Source of the DNA: Muscardinus avellanarius
Lineage: Eukaryota > Chordata > Mammalia > Rodentia > Gliridae
DNA length: 64,000 nt
Reading direction: 5' to 3'
NCBI GenBank assembly: GCA_963383645.1
Contig: OY726572.1
Span: 25,860,792 to 25,924,791 of the forward strand
This document shows positions 13,235 to 23,065 of this stretch, piece after piece (position 1 is the first letter of the stretch; each line of letters opens with the position of its first letter). The notes under the pieces are model-generated. The model saw only the letters and a list, made by a program, of their open reading frames with translations, ran no database searches and had not been told where the DNA came from. A program made the translations under genes and the position numbers.

Positions 13235-13860
13235 ATGGGAACAAATCTACCATTTGATCCAGCAATACCACTTCTGGGTATCTACCCAAAAGAAACCAAA
13301 CTACCAAACTAATGCATGTGTATCTATGTTCATAGCTGCACAATTCACCATAGCCAAACTATGGAACCAGCCAAGATGTCCATCAACAGATGAATGGATT
13401 ACAAAACTGTGGGATATGTACACAATGGAATTTTACTCGGTCATTTAAAAAAAGCTCAATTACATCATTTTCAGGGAAATGGATGGAACTGGAGGACATT
13501 ATGCTAAGTGTGATTAGTCAGTCACAAAAATAAGAAATCAGATGCTTTCCCTATTATGTGAAAACTAAGGAGAAGTTGGTCATAGGAGGAACTGTAGATG
13601 AAAAAGGAAATCCTATAGAGGAGCAAACAAGACAACCTAAAGGAAGGGATGGGAGGGGGGAGAAAGAAATTCTCTAAAACACACAATGTACTTAAACATA
13701 TCGAAGTCAACCACTAAGCCAAGCAAGGGAAGGAGGGGTGGGAGGGAATGGGGTGGGAAATGGGTAGGGGTTAAATCGGTGATGTGTACATGTATGTACA
13801 CACAAGTTTTTTACCCCAGTATTATGTATGAATATAATGCACCAATAAAAAATTTAAAAC

Positions 13861-14394
13861 ACAGTAAACTTCTGTCTATCATCTGTTTACCAAGTAACCA
13901 ATGCAGTGTATACACAAGCACTCAAGAATACACCAGTGAACCGCTTCACTGAAACTCCCTTTTTTCTTCAGAAGGCATGTCCCAAGTTGGGTCTTCTCAG
14001 GAGTGTGAAGAGAGAGAAATCCCCCAGATATTCGGGGTCCAAAGCCCAAAGCCTGTTGCTTTTAATGCCAATTTAGGCTTGGGGCTGAAGCCTGTCAGCC
14101 CAAGTTCCCGAGACCCAGTGTCCAAGTTCTTGATCCATAAATTCTTGCTGTGCCAGTTACATGCCTTGTCTTAATTATACATTTTATTTCTCACAGAGCA
14201 ATGAGATTTATTCCCTATTCATCTTTTCTCATTCTCTTTGGGGCTTTATCCTTAAGCCTACTACTTTCTTTTTCCCCCCTCCCTTTGTTTAAGCCTGAGT
14301 ATGCCTGCCCAAAAATCATATATTGGAACCCTAACTTCCACTGTGTCTATATTTGAAGATAACCATTTGGGAGGATAATAAAAAGTAAAAGATA
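13861..14394. other. Unassigned single-copy-like sequence
   Basis: No repeat family or convincing gene recognised. Ordinary composition, short open frames only. Confidence 0.4.
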
Positions 14395-15137
14395 TCATTA
14401 AAAAAAAGAAATGGGCAGTTGTACTGAATAGATACTTTACAAAAGAAGAAATACAAATAGCCACTAAATATATGAAAAAATGTCCAACATCATTAGCAAT
14501 CAGGGAGATACAAATCAAAACTACACTAAGATTTCATCTAACTCAATTAAAATGGCAATCATCAAGAAGCTAAACAATAAATGCTAGTGAGAATGTGGGG
14601 AAATTGGAACTTCCTACATTGTTGGTGAGAATGCAATTAGCGTCGCTGTTACGGAATTTAGTGTGCAAATTCCTCAGAATTTCAGTGGGAGTGGATTCAC
14701 CCTATGATCCAGCTATGCCACTCCTGGGTATCTTTGCAAAGGGACTGAAATTAGAATAGTATAGTAATATATGCATATCCATGTTCATAGCGGCACAATT
14801 CACAATAGCCAAACTATGGAACCCATTTAGGTCTCCATCAACAGATGAATGAATTACAAAATTATGAGATATCCACCCAATAGAATTCTACTCAGCAATA
14901 AAGAAGAACAAAATTATGTCATTTGCAGGAAATTGAAAGGGTATGAAAAACATTATGTTAAGTGAGATTAGCCAGTCACAGAAAGTGAAGGGTTATATGT
15001 TTTCTCTCACATGGAAAAGCTAGGGAGTAATCAGGATACAAAAGAAACTTTAGATAATGGAGGGAAAACCCCAGTGGAGCGATGGAGAGGGATTGCTGGA
15101 ACATGGGGAAGATAAAAAAAAGGAGCCATTTCCACTG

Positions 15138-15170
<33 letters not shown>

Positions 15171-15330
15171 TTACTAATACCAATCTCAATATCATGTATG
15201 ACGAAGGGAGAGAGCGAGAAGGGAGTCTAGGAAATCTCGCCACATGCTATGTGCATGTATGTCCCTAACACTCTGCACTACATTATGATGTGAAAACACA
15301 ATATACCAATAAAAGTATATAAAAAATAAA
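14395..15330 (+). mobile_element. 5'-truncated LINE-1, 3' end
   Basis: Begins in the last part of ORF2 (gaaatgggcagttgtactga) and runs through the 3' UTR to aatataccaataaaagtata. A (GT)n tract of about 15 units lies at 15,141-15,169. Frame broken throughout. Confidence 0.88.
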
Positions 15331-15361
15331 GTATGTAATCATTTAAAATCATTTAAAATGT

Positions 15362-15541
15362 TGCCAGGCGTGGTGGCGCACGCTTGTAATCCCCGCACTT
15401 GGGAGGCGAAGACAGGAGGATCGCGCAGGTTCGAAGCCAGCCGCGTCAAAGAGACCGTTTCAAAAATATAAAATAGGTCTGGGAGTGTAGCCCGGAGGTA
15501 GAAGGGCTTCCAGGAACCCCAGTACCACCAAAAAAAAAAAA
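15362..15541 (+). repeat. B1-ID SINE, type I
   Basis: Flanked by aaaatcatttaaaatgtt and aaaatcattcaaaatgtt, a near-perfect 18-bp duplication. Confidence 0.92.
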
Positions 15542-15572
15542 AGGATAAAATCATTCAAAATGTTAAAAACCA

Positions 15573-15805
15573 AGCCAGGCGTGGTGGCGCATGCTTGTAA
15601 TCCCAGCGCTTGGGAGGCTGAGACAGGAGGATCACACAGGTTTGAAGCCAGCCTCAGCTACTGAGTGAGGCTCTCAGCCACTTAGTGAGACCCTGTTTAC
15701 AAATAAAGTATAAAATATAAAATAGGTCTGGGAGTGTAGTCTGGAGATAGAAACCCCCCTGGGTTCCACCCCCACTACCACAAAAAAAATAAAATTAAAA
15801 AATAA
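15573..15805 (+). repeat. B1-ID SINE, type II
   Basis: Flanked by ttaaaaacc on both sides. Confidence 0.9.
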
Positions 15806-15842
15806 AAATATTAAAAACCTTTTTTTAAAAAAGCATATGTTG

Positions 15843-16050
15843 TAGCCAGGATTTGTGGCACACATCTGTAATTTTTCTACTTGGAGGTTCTGACGAGAGA
15901 ATCACAGGTTCAAGGACAACCTCGGCAATTGTAGCAAGACTCTTAGTAAACCAGCTAGATTCTGTTTCAAAATTAAAAATTAAAAAGGACTGGGGCTGTA
16001 GTTCAGAGGTAGAATTCCCTGGGTTCAGGCCCCAATACAGCAGACGGAGA
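15843..16050 (+). repeat. Older B1-ID SINE
   Basis: Diverged left half (gccaggatttgtggcacaca) and ID half (ggggctgtagttcagaggta); flanks gcatatgtt / gtatatgtt. Confidence 0.85.
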
Positions 16051-16139
16051 AAAAAGGTATATGTTCACTACTCAAACTATATCTCTACTCACTAAATCTA
16101 GAAATTTTTACTATACATATCAAGTAAAACTTTAATGGG

Positions 16140-16560
16140 TCATGTTGTATTTGTTTTTATTGCTGCTATAACAAATTACCACACACTTAGTTGTTTAAAA
16201 GAACACAAATTTATGATCTTATAGTTCTAGAAGTCAGAAATCTGAAAATGGGTGCTATTGGGGTAAAATCAACAGCAATATACTTCTTCTCTTGGGTAGT
16301 ATTTATTGGCCCATCTTCTCATTTCCTCCAGCACCAGACTGGGGTTTGGGGATCTAACTGTGACTATGAACCTGTAGATAGTAAAAGGTGGGAGGAGTCT
16401 GGAGTGAATGTGTCTCCTCTTGCAATCCCTCCAAAATGTTATTAGTTCAGATCATTACAGATGCCTCCATCAAGGGAGGGTTATGATAAGAATCCAGATC
16501 ACTAGAATCCATGTAGATAGCTCAATTCCCTTTCTCAGGATGTCACTCTTTCCAATCCAT
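16140..16560 (-). mobile_element. MLT1-type MaLR LTR relic
   Basis: On the + strand it reads ttgctgctataacaaattac ... tatagttctagaagtcagaa, the reverse complement of the conserved 3' half of MLT1 LTRs. The rest is too diverged to bound exactly. Confidence 0.7.
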
Positions 16561-16780
16561 GCCCCCAACTTTTACAAAAAGATCTAGAAAACCATAAGCC
16601 CAAATTTACTCTAATTCCACAATCTACAGCAATGAATCTGGGGTCTGATCTGTATCCAAAAAATCAGACCCAAATTTTAATGCTCTGGACTGCAAAATTG
16701 AAGATAAGAAGATAAGAGGTGCTTTTAAAGCAAGTCATAAAAGCTGTTTGGTTTTCTGACTGTGTTTTGAGCCAAGAAAT

Positions 16781-16965
16781 TTAAATCTTAAGTTTTTCAT
16801 TTTCTCTTTGAATGTTTTCCAATGCGGTCAGAGCATTATCCACTCTGTCATCTTTGTGGTCCTCATCGCCATTCTCAAACTCTACTGAAGCAGCTGCTTT
16901 GTTCCCCAAAGCCTTGCCTTCCACAGGCTCTTCATTATAGGCAGCAAAATGCAGTCATTTAAGTG
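16781..16965 (-). pseudogene. Possible retrocopy of an unrecognised gene (C-terminus)
   Basis: On the minus strand about 58 codons stay open and end at a stop at 16,781-16,783. The product is acidic then helical, with ENGDEDHKDDRVDNALTALE followed by NIQRENEKLKI. Such charged, low-repeat sequence is unlike the surrounding SINE shadows and looks coding-derived. An in-frame stop lies just upstream and the flanking 3' sequence is A/T-rich, so a decayed processed pseudogene is the simplest reading. I cannot name the parent gene; chance coding is possible. Confidence 0.35.
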
Positions 16966-17318
16966 GCTATTTTGCCACTACATGCTATAGTCTACCGATG
17001 TCTTTTTTCTTCCCAGTAGACGAGGTCATTGCTATTTAAGCAATTTGGATTCCTGTAGGTGAGGATCAGTTTCTTAGTGCTTTATAAGTTAGAAAGCCCC
17101 TCTATATACTTCAAGTAAGAAGATAAAATTCTGTTAGAGGCTTTCAAGAATGTAAACCCGAAAGTACAATAATCCCAGGAAGCTATCCCCAGGAACCTCA
17201 GCTGCCTAGAACACTAAGCAGGTGATTGGCTGAGGAGCTGCTGTATACCTAAGCCCACTCTCCTTGAAGCAGTAATGGCTTTTGCTTCTCTTCTGCTTTT
17301 CAAATCACATGTGAATAC
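16966..17318. other. Unassigned sequence
   Basis: No repeat family recognised. It may be the upstream continuation of the possible retrocopy at 16,781-16,965. Confidence 0.3.
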
Positions 17319-17935
17319 TGTGCCAGTATTGGGAATGGCCTAGGAAGATTTGAGAAATCTCTAATTATTAATATATTTCAAAAATAATTGTGTCAAAATA
17401 GTGGCAGACTGGAGAGAGAACTAGGCCTGTCTCTATCTAAAGACAGATCTTAGTTGAAGAGAACTAGGCCTTTCTCTAAAGACAGATCTACATGATTGGA
17501 TAAGCTAGCTAAGATGGTAGGAGGGGTTGACCTCCATGAAAGGAGACACTTCACCACACCTTGCTGGGGGAGGTACCTTACAGGGATGTTCACTACATCA
17601 GAATTATGTAAACAAGATGGAGGTCATGGGTATAAAAAGTCTGGTCCACATGTGATCCCTTTGGTATATTCATTTCAAGTCACCCCCCTATGCCATTTTG
17701 GCATGGGGCTGTATTTCTATTTTCTGTATTTCTATCTTTCTAATAAACTTCTTTAAATCTTCAGCTGTCCAAGCTATGCATATTTATTCTTAGCTTAGGA
17801 CAAGAACCCGCAGTAATTTTCTGGTTTTGGTCATTTTTGGCTTTTGTTATGGGTTGGGGAAAAGTGTGTCCAGGACTCTAGCAGGGGTCCCCTGGGGAAC
17901 AGTTTCCCCAAACCATACTCTCCCAATCCATAACA
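17319..17935 (+). mobile_element. ERV LTR, copy 1
   Basis: TG...CA-bounded sequence (tgtgccagtattgggaatgg to ccataaca). It has a TATA box tataaaaag at 17,631 and a polyadenylation signal aataaa at 17,742. Upstream is a short internal duplication of ctaggcctgtctct ... aaagacagatct. It matches copy 2 at 19,539 over most of its length but lacks about 100 bp in U3. The flanks atac and aaat do not match, so the insertion was altered later. No internal viral sequence adjoins it. Confidence 0.82.
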
Positions 17936-18002
17936 AAATTTGCTTTAAAAAAGAAAGCTTTGAGAAACAAAGCAATATTACAATTATGCTAAGAAAAAGA
18001 AT

Positions 18003-18063
18003 CAGCCAGGTGTGGTGGAACACACTTAAAACCCCACCCAGTACCACAAAAAAAAAAAAAAAA
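18003..18063 (+). repeat. Internally deleted SINE
   Basis: Only the start (agccaggtgtggtggaacac) and the end (cccagtaccac plus A tail) remain. Confidence 0.65.
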
Positions 18064-18070
18064 CAGTAAC

Positions 18071-18291
18071 AGCTGAGCGTGGTGGCACACGCTTGTAATC
18101 CCCGTGCTTGGGAGGATGAGACAGGAGGATCGCATAGGTTCAAAGCCAGCCTCAGCTACTTAGTGAGGCTCTCAGCAACTTAGTGAGATCCTGTTTCCAA
18201 ATAAAGTATAAAATAGGTCTGGGAGTATAGCCCAGAGGTAGAAAGTCCCTGGGTTCCACCCCCAGTACCACCAAAAATAAAAAATAAAAAA
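18071..18291 (+). repeat. B1-ID SINE, type II
   Basis: Complete dimer, A-rich tail, followed directly by another SINE body. Confidence 0.88.
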
Positions 18292-18476
18292 CAGTACTTG
18301 GGAGACTGAGACAGGAGGACACAGGCCAGCCTCGGAAACTTAGTGTGGCCCTCCGCAACTTAGTAAGACTCTGTTTCAAAATAAAAAATGAAATAGAGCT
18401 AAGGATGCACCTCATAGGCTGAGGGTGTAGATAGACTATCCCTGAGTTCAATCCCCAGTATCACACACAAAAAAAG
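18292..18476 (+). repeat. Older SINE lacking its 5' start
   Basis: Begins inside the B1 half (agtacttgggagactgagac) and ends in an ID half ...caatccccagtatcac. Confidence 0.75.
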
Positions 18477-18615
18477 GAATCAAATTGAGAACAATTATAC
18501 TGATAGTTAAACCATTAAATGGATTAGGGTGTCTCAAATTAACAAACAAAAAAGTTACAAGTGCTTTACCAGGAAATTACTTTCAATTAGACAATTAGAC
18601 AAAATAACTTGGGGA

Positions 18616-18828
18616 AGCCAGGTGTGGTGGCGCACGCTTGTAATCCCAGTACTTGGGAGGCTGAGACTGGAGGATTGCACAGGTTTGAAGCCAGCCTCAG
18701 CTACTTAGTGAGGCTCTCAGCAACTTAGTGAGACCCTGTTTCCAAATAAAATATAAAATAGGTCTGGGAGTGTAGCCTGAAGGCAGAAAGACCCTGGGTT
18801 CCATCTCCAGTAACAAAAAAAGAAAAAA
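18616..18828 (+). repeat. B1-ID SINE, type II
   Basis: Flanked by aataacttggg / agtaacttggg. Confidence 0.9.
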
Positions 18829-19465
18829 AGTAACTTGGGTAAAAAATGTGCTATAAATGTACTTTTCCCATTGATACCCAATGAGTTCATGGCATATGCA
18901 ATCACAATTACATCAAAAGAAAGACTGGGATGAGAAATCAAATCCAGACAACTTGAGTACTGTATCTGTAAAAGAACTGTGGATGTGGCCATTGGCATAG
19001 AAAATTGATTTTACTCAAATTGATAAAGAGATCAATAAGGTCATGAGATCTCTGAACCACCTATCATGGGAAGAATGGGCTTATAGTAAAAGAATCTCCT
19101 ACTGCCCAAAACTTAAAACCACCCTTGGAATCACAAACCTCTCCAGAGAGCAAGCACGCCAAGAAGAAGGCAGTTAAGCCCTTTGTCATGTGCATTTCCT
19201 TTGTGGACAATGAGTCTTATGTAGAAGCAAGAGCCTTCCCCAAGCTGGGCCAAGGGCAACAAGTGAATGCACCATAGTCTTCTCAGGAGCCTGATCTAGG
19301 AACGCTCTACTAACATCTGAGGACAGATCTCTAAGGCTTTCCCCTTTTCTAAGAGAATTAGCCATAGCTCCTTGATGTTATTTAAAAAAACACACACACA
19401 CATTATAAATCTCTCTGGTGGGCCTTTTGCATCACAGCCATCTAAATGCATGTATGTCTCTCAAT
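18829..19465. other. Unassigned sequence
   Basis: No family recognised; a short (CA)n tract at about 19,390. No coding signal I would trust. Confidence 0.35.
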
Positions 19466-19477
19466 CAAAACTGATTT

Positions 19478-20325
19478 TTTTTTTGAAGGAACACAGAGGC
19501 ATTCTACCTCTGAGCTACACACCATGCCTCAAACCTATTGTACCAGTATTGGGAATGGCCTAGGAAGATTTGAGAAAGCTCTGATTATTAATATATTTCA
19601 AAAACTGGGTGAAGTCCACGCAAATCTGTGCATGGACTTGGTTTCTGCCTAAAAGCAGGCAACTATTCCAGTGTAAATTAACCTAGCTAAAAGCAATTAA
19701 CCAGTCAATAGGAGAGGAGAACCAGGCCTGTCTCTATCTAAAGACAGATCTTAGTTGAGGAGAACTAGCCTTTATCTAAAGACAGATCTACCAGATGATC
19801 TAGGGAGGATGGAGCAGGGTTTGACCTTGCCCTTCATGAAAGAAGACACCTCACCACACCTTATTGGGGGAGATACCTTACAGGGTAAGGGGAGGTACCT
19901 TATGTTCACTACATCAGAATCACGCAAATAAGATGGAGGTCATGGGTATAAAAAGTCCGGTCCACATGTAATCCCTTTGGTGTATTCATTTCGAGTCACC
20001 CCTCCATGCCAGTCTGGTATGGAACTGTATTTCTATTTTCTGTATTTCTATCTTTCTAATAAACTTCTTTAAATCTTCAGCAACTGTCCAAGCTATGCAT
20101 ATTTATTCTTAGCTTAGGACAAGAACCTGCAGTTTTTTTTTCTGTTTTTGGTCGTTTTGGGTTTTGTTATGGGTTGGGGGAAAGTGTGTCCGGGACCCTC
20201 GCAGAGGTTCCCGGGGAACAGTTTCCCACAACCATATTCTCCCAAAACCGTAACACTATGATCCTCCTGTCTCAGCCTCCCAAGTACTGGGATCACAGGC
20301 ATGGGCCACTGTACCCAGCTTAAAC
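19478..20325 (-). repeat. SINE split by a solo LTR
   Basis: The ID half lies at 19,478-19,538 and the B1 half at 20,256-20,325. Together they make one ordinary inverse SINE, with aaactgattttt on both outer sides. The 717 bp between is the LTR. Confidence 0.9.
19539..20255 (+). mobile_element. ERV solo LTR, copy 2
   Basis: Starts tgtaccagtattggg and ends ccgtaaca. An exact 4-bp duplication CTAT (19,535-19,538 and 20,256-20,259) marks integrase insertion, the spacing typical of class I (gamma-like) elements. TATA box at 19,947 and aataaa at 20,058. U3 holds the same aaagacagatct duplication as copy 1. The copy lies alone, so the internal region was lost by LTR-LTR recombination. Confidence 0.92.
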
Positions 20326-20424
20326 TGATTTTTTTCCCATTCATGCATCAATATATGTTTAGGGACCATCACATCACAGGACACATGTAGGCACTTGCAG
20401 GAAGGAAGGGCAAAGGAGAACATG

Positions 20425-20925
20425 ACCACCAGAGTAGGCTGAATAATGACACCCAAAGATATCATGTCCTAATCCCTGAAGCCTATAATTGATACCTTCT
20501 ATGAAAATGAAGACTTTATGTGTGATTACATTAAAGATCTTAAGACATGGAGGTTATTCTGAATTATCATTATTCAGGTGGCCTTAATTGATATCACATG
20601 TATCTTTAAAGTCTACTACCCAAGGAAGAAGATGATGTTGACAACTTCACAGAGAGAGATTTGACGATGCATTCTGGGCTTTGGAGGTGGAAAAAGAGAC
20701 CATGAGCCAAGCTTTGTAAGCAGCACCACCCAGATGATGCCAGAGTCAGGGAAGCAGATGCCATGAGCCTCTGAGGGAGCCAAGCCCTGACAAACTCTTG
20801 ATTTGGACCAGCGAAACTGATTCACATTTTTTTCCTCCAGAAATGTAACTAAATAAATGTGTGTTGCTTGAAGCCACCAAGTTGGTCATAATCTGTTACA
20901 GCGGCAAGAGGAAATGAATCCGGTG
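20425..20925 (+). mobile_element. MLT1-like MaLR LTR relic
   Basis: Opens with ggctgaataatgacacccaa and closes with tgcttgaagccaccaagttg ... tgttacagcggcaagaggaa, the conserved 3' end of old MaLR LTRs. Old and diverged; subfamily not determined. Confidence 0.75.
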
Positions 20926-21216
20926 ATGACAAGAATCCCATCTGTCTGATCCGATAAGAAAACCTGAACAGCATGCGGGGCACCGGAAAGAGCCAGTGCC
21001 ACCTTGACTCTCACCAGACAGTTTAAGCCACTTGTGGAAGCTGCAACTCCCAGGGGCAAAAAGGGTGCTTTTTTTCTTTATTTCATGGACAATAGAAATA
21101 ATTTCATTTCTAACAGAAATGATCTATACTTAAAGTTATCTTCAAGTGGCATCATTTATTTGGCTTCTTCATGGTCCTAGCAGGATACAAAGTTTTGACA
21201 TCAAGAATATTTTTTA

Positions 21217-21565
21217 CAGGACACAGTGGCCCATGTCTATAATCCCAGTTCCTGGGAAGCTGAGACAAGAAGATCACAGGTGCCAGGCGTGGTGGCGCCC
21301 GCTTGTAATCCCCACGCTTGGGAGGCGGAGACAGGAGGATTGCTCAGGTTCGAAGCCAGCTGCGCTGGCTTAAGAAACCCTGTTTCCAAATAAAAATATA
21401 AAATAGGTCTGGGAGTGTATCCTGGAGGTAGAAGGGTTTCCAGGAAGCCCAGTCCCAGCTTAAAAAAAAATCCCAGTTTTGAGGCAAGCCTTGGCAATTT
21501 AGCAAGAATAAAAAAGGCTCAAAGTGTAGCTCAAAAGTAGAATTCCTTTAAATTTAACCCCCATA
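21217..21565 (+). repeat. Old SINE interrupted by a younger SINE
   Basis: 5' part at 21,217-21,280 and 3' part at 21,467-21,565 (gtgtagctcaaaagtagaat), interrupted at 21,281-21,466. Confidence 0.75.
21281..21466 (+). repeat. B1-ID SINE, type I
   Basis: gccaggcgtggtggcgcccg start and type I end (gaagggtttccaggaagccc). Confidence 0.88.
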
Positions 21566-21585
21566 ACAAACACACCCATACACAG

Positions 21586-21588
<3 letters not shown>

Positions 21589-21625
<37 letters not shown>
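21589..21625. repeat. (CA)n microsatellite
   Basis: About 18 CA units after the tail of the old SINE. Confidence 0.95.
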
Positions 21626-21628
<3 letters not shown>

Positions 21629-21714
21629 TTCTTTAATTCAAACAACATGCAATTTATTAAGTTAAAAATTATCACAGTCTCATTTTAGAAAATTGTATCA
21701 GAATTGGAAATTTA

Positions 21715-21911
21715 TGCCAGGTGTGCTGGCACATACCTGTAATCTCAGTACTTGGGAGGCTGAGACAGGAAGATCACAGATTCAAGGACAGCCTCAGCAA
21801 GCAGTGAGACTCTCATCAACCTAATGGGACCTTGTTTCTAAATAAGAAACAAAATCGGGAGGGGGTGTAACACTAAGGTAGAATGCCTCTGGGTTCCATT
21901 CCCAGTACCAA

Positions 21912-21947
<36 letters not shown>

Positions 21948-21948
21948 A
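21715..21948 (+). repeat. B1-ID SINE with (AAAT)n tail
   Basis: Intermediate divergence; flanks tggaaattt / tggaaatct. Confidence 0.85.
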
Positions 21949-22008
21949 AAATGGAAATCTGCCTACCTGGAACCTGGGCTTCCTGGACCTCCCATGAAAA
22001 GTAACAGC

Positions 22009-22505
22009 AGAGACCCCTGGAGAAACCGGGCCCAGTAAGATGCTGAGTTCTGGGCGGGGGTCGCACGTGGGGCACGCCAGCCGGTCCGGGTCGCAGGACT
22101 CTGGGCCCCGGGCCAAACTGCGCGTAGCACGCCAGACCCCTGAAGAAACCGGGCCCAGTAAGACACTGGGTTCCGGGCAGGGGTCACGCGGGGCACGCCA
22201 GCTGGGGCCCGGGTCGCGGGACTCCGGCCCAGGCCGGAACACGTGTAGCATGCCAGACCCCTGGAGAAACCGGGCCCAGTACCCTGGGACCCGGGTGGGG
22301 GTCAGGCGGGGCACGCCAGCCAGGGTCCGGGTCACGAGACTCTGGGCCCCAGGCCTAAATGTGCGTAACACGCCAAACCCCTGGAGAAACCGGGCTCAGT
22401 CCCTGGGTTCCGGGCAGGGGTCGCGCAGAGCACGCCAGCTGGGGCCCGGGTCGTGGGACCCTGGGCCCCAGGCGGAGTAGTGCGGATCACTCTGGACCCA
22501 TGGGG
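22009..22505 (+). repeat. Tandem GC-rich monomers, about 122 bp x 4
   Basis: Each unit carries gacccctggagaaaccgggc and gactctgggcccc. CpG-rich. Comparison with L1 5' monomers suggests a promoter role, which is inference. Confidence 0.85.
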
Positions 22506-23065
22506 AAACCGACAGGGTTACAGTGCTACTGAGTGCCTGATCCCACTACCTCCTCAAACCACATATACTGTCTTCTCTTATTTAAAAAAAAAAAAGGAAC
22601 AGAAAAAGAAAAAGAAAAATATTGGAGAGGAGGTAAGAAAGCCGTTATGGATGCCAGGACACTGGAGATGCAGACAAAACTTATCTAAATGCACTGGAAC
22701 TTATGGAAAACTTCCCCGTGAAAGAGGACTGCTATTTCTCTATATTGTTAAGAATCTCAGACATCACCTGTAAGGAGAGAGTTTAGCGGAGACCAAGGAG
22801 AAAGGCGGTGTTGAAAGAGTTCTCCGCGATGGTGGTGGAGACTTGTATTAGGAGAAGCAGAAACCGGATCCTACCAACCTTATTTTTTTGGAGAAATTAC
22901 ACCAAATGTCGAATGCTACCATCATGCATGCTTAGGAACACTGGAAAAAGAGCCTGGGAAAGATTTAAAATGGTGGAGGCAGTGGCAAAGCCAGTGGCCA
23001 GTACTAAGGGGAGGCAGACATCTGATACATTACTCCTGGTACCTTTGAAATAATAACCACAGAGA

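Larger units (their letters stand above)
8866..13568 (+). pseudogene. LINE-1 ORF2 (endonuclease, reverse transcriptase, Cys motif; broken)
   Basis: The endonuclease domain opens near 8,880 (ICCLQETHL), is split by a SINE at 8,986, and resumes at 9,365 (INFYAPN, GDFNTPLS, and [10 protein letters not shown] near 9,760). The reverse transcriptase reads openly at 10,568-11,146 ([48 protein letters not shown]). The catalytic YADD is encoded at 11,396-11,407, but stops lie just upstream. The C-terminal cysteine motif is visible near 12,897 ([18 protein letters not shown]). Two SINEs and several stops and frameshifts inactivate it. Confidence 0.88.
6766..13860 (+). mobile_element. Nearly full-length LINE-1, inactive
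   Basis: Starts with ggggacttctgggaagatgg, the same 5' end as the L1 at 34,645. The aagatggc motif is the usual YY1-type site at L1 promoters. Order: 5' UTR (6,766-7,890), ORF1 (7,891-8,801), ORF2 (8,866-13,568), then a 3' UTR with a G-rich tract (gggagggaatggggtgggaa) and the end aatgcaccaataaaaaattt. Five SINEs interrupt it. It is the best local reference for the L1 3' end found in the composite elements. I found no convincing target-site duplication. Confidence 0.93.

Noticed and set aside
17319..20255. One provirus bounded by the two LTRs
   Set aside because: Between them are SINEs and unassigned host-like sequence, and copy 2 has its own CTAT duplication.
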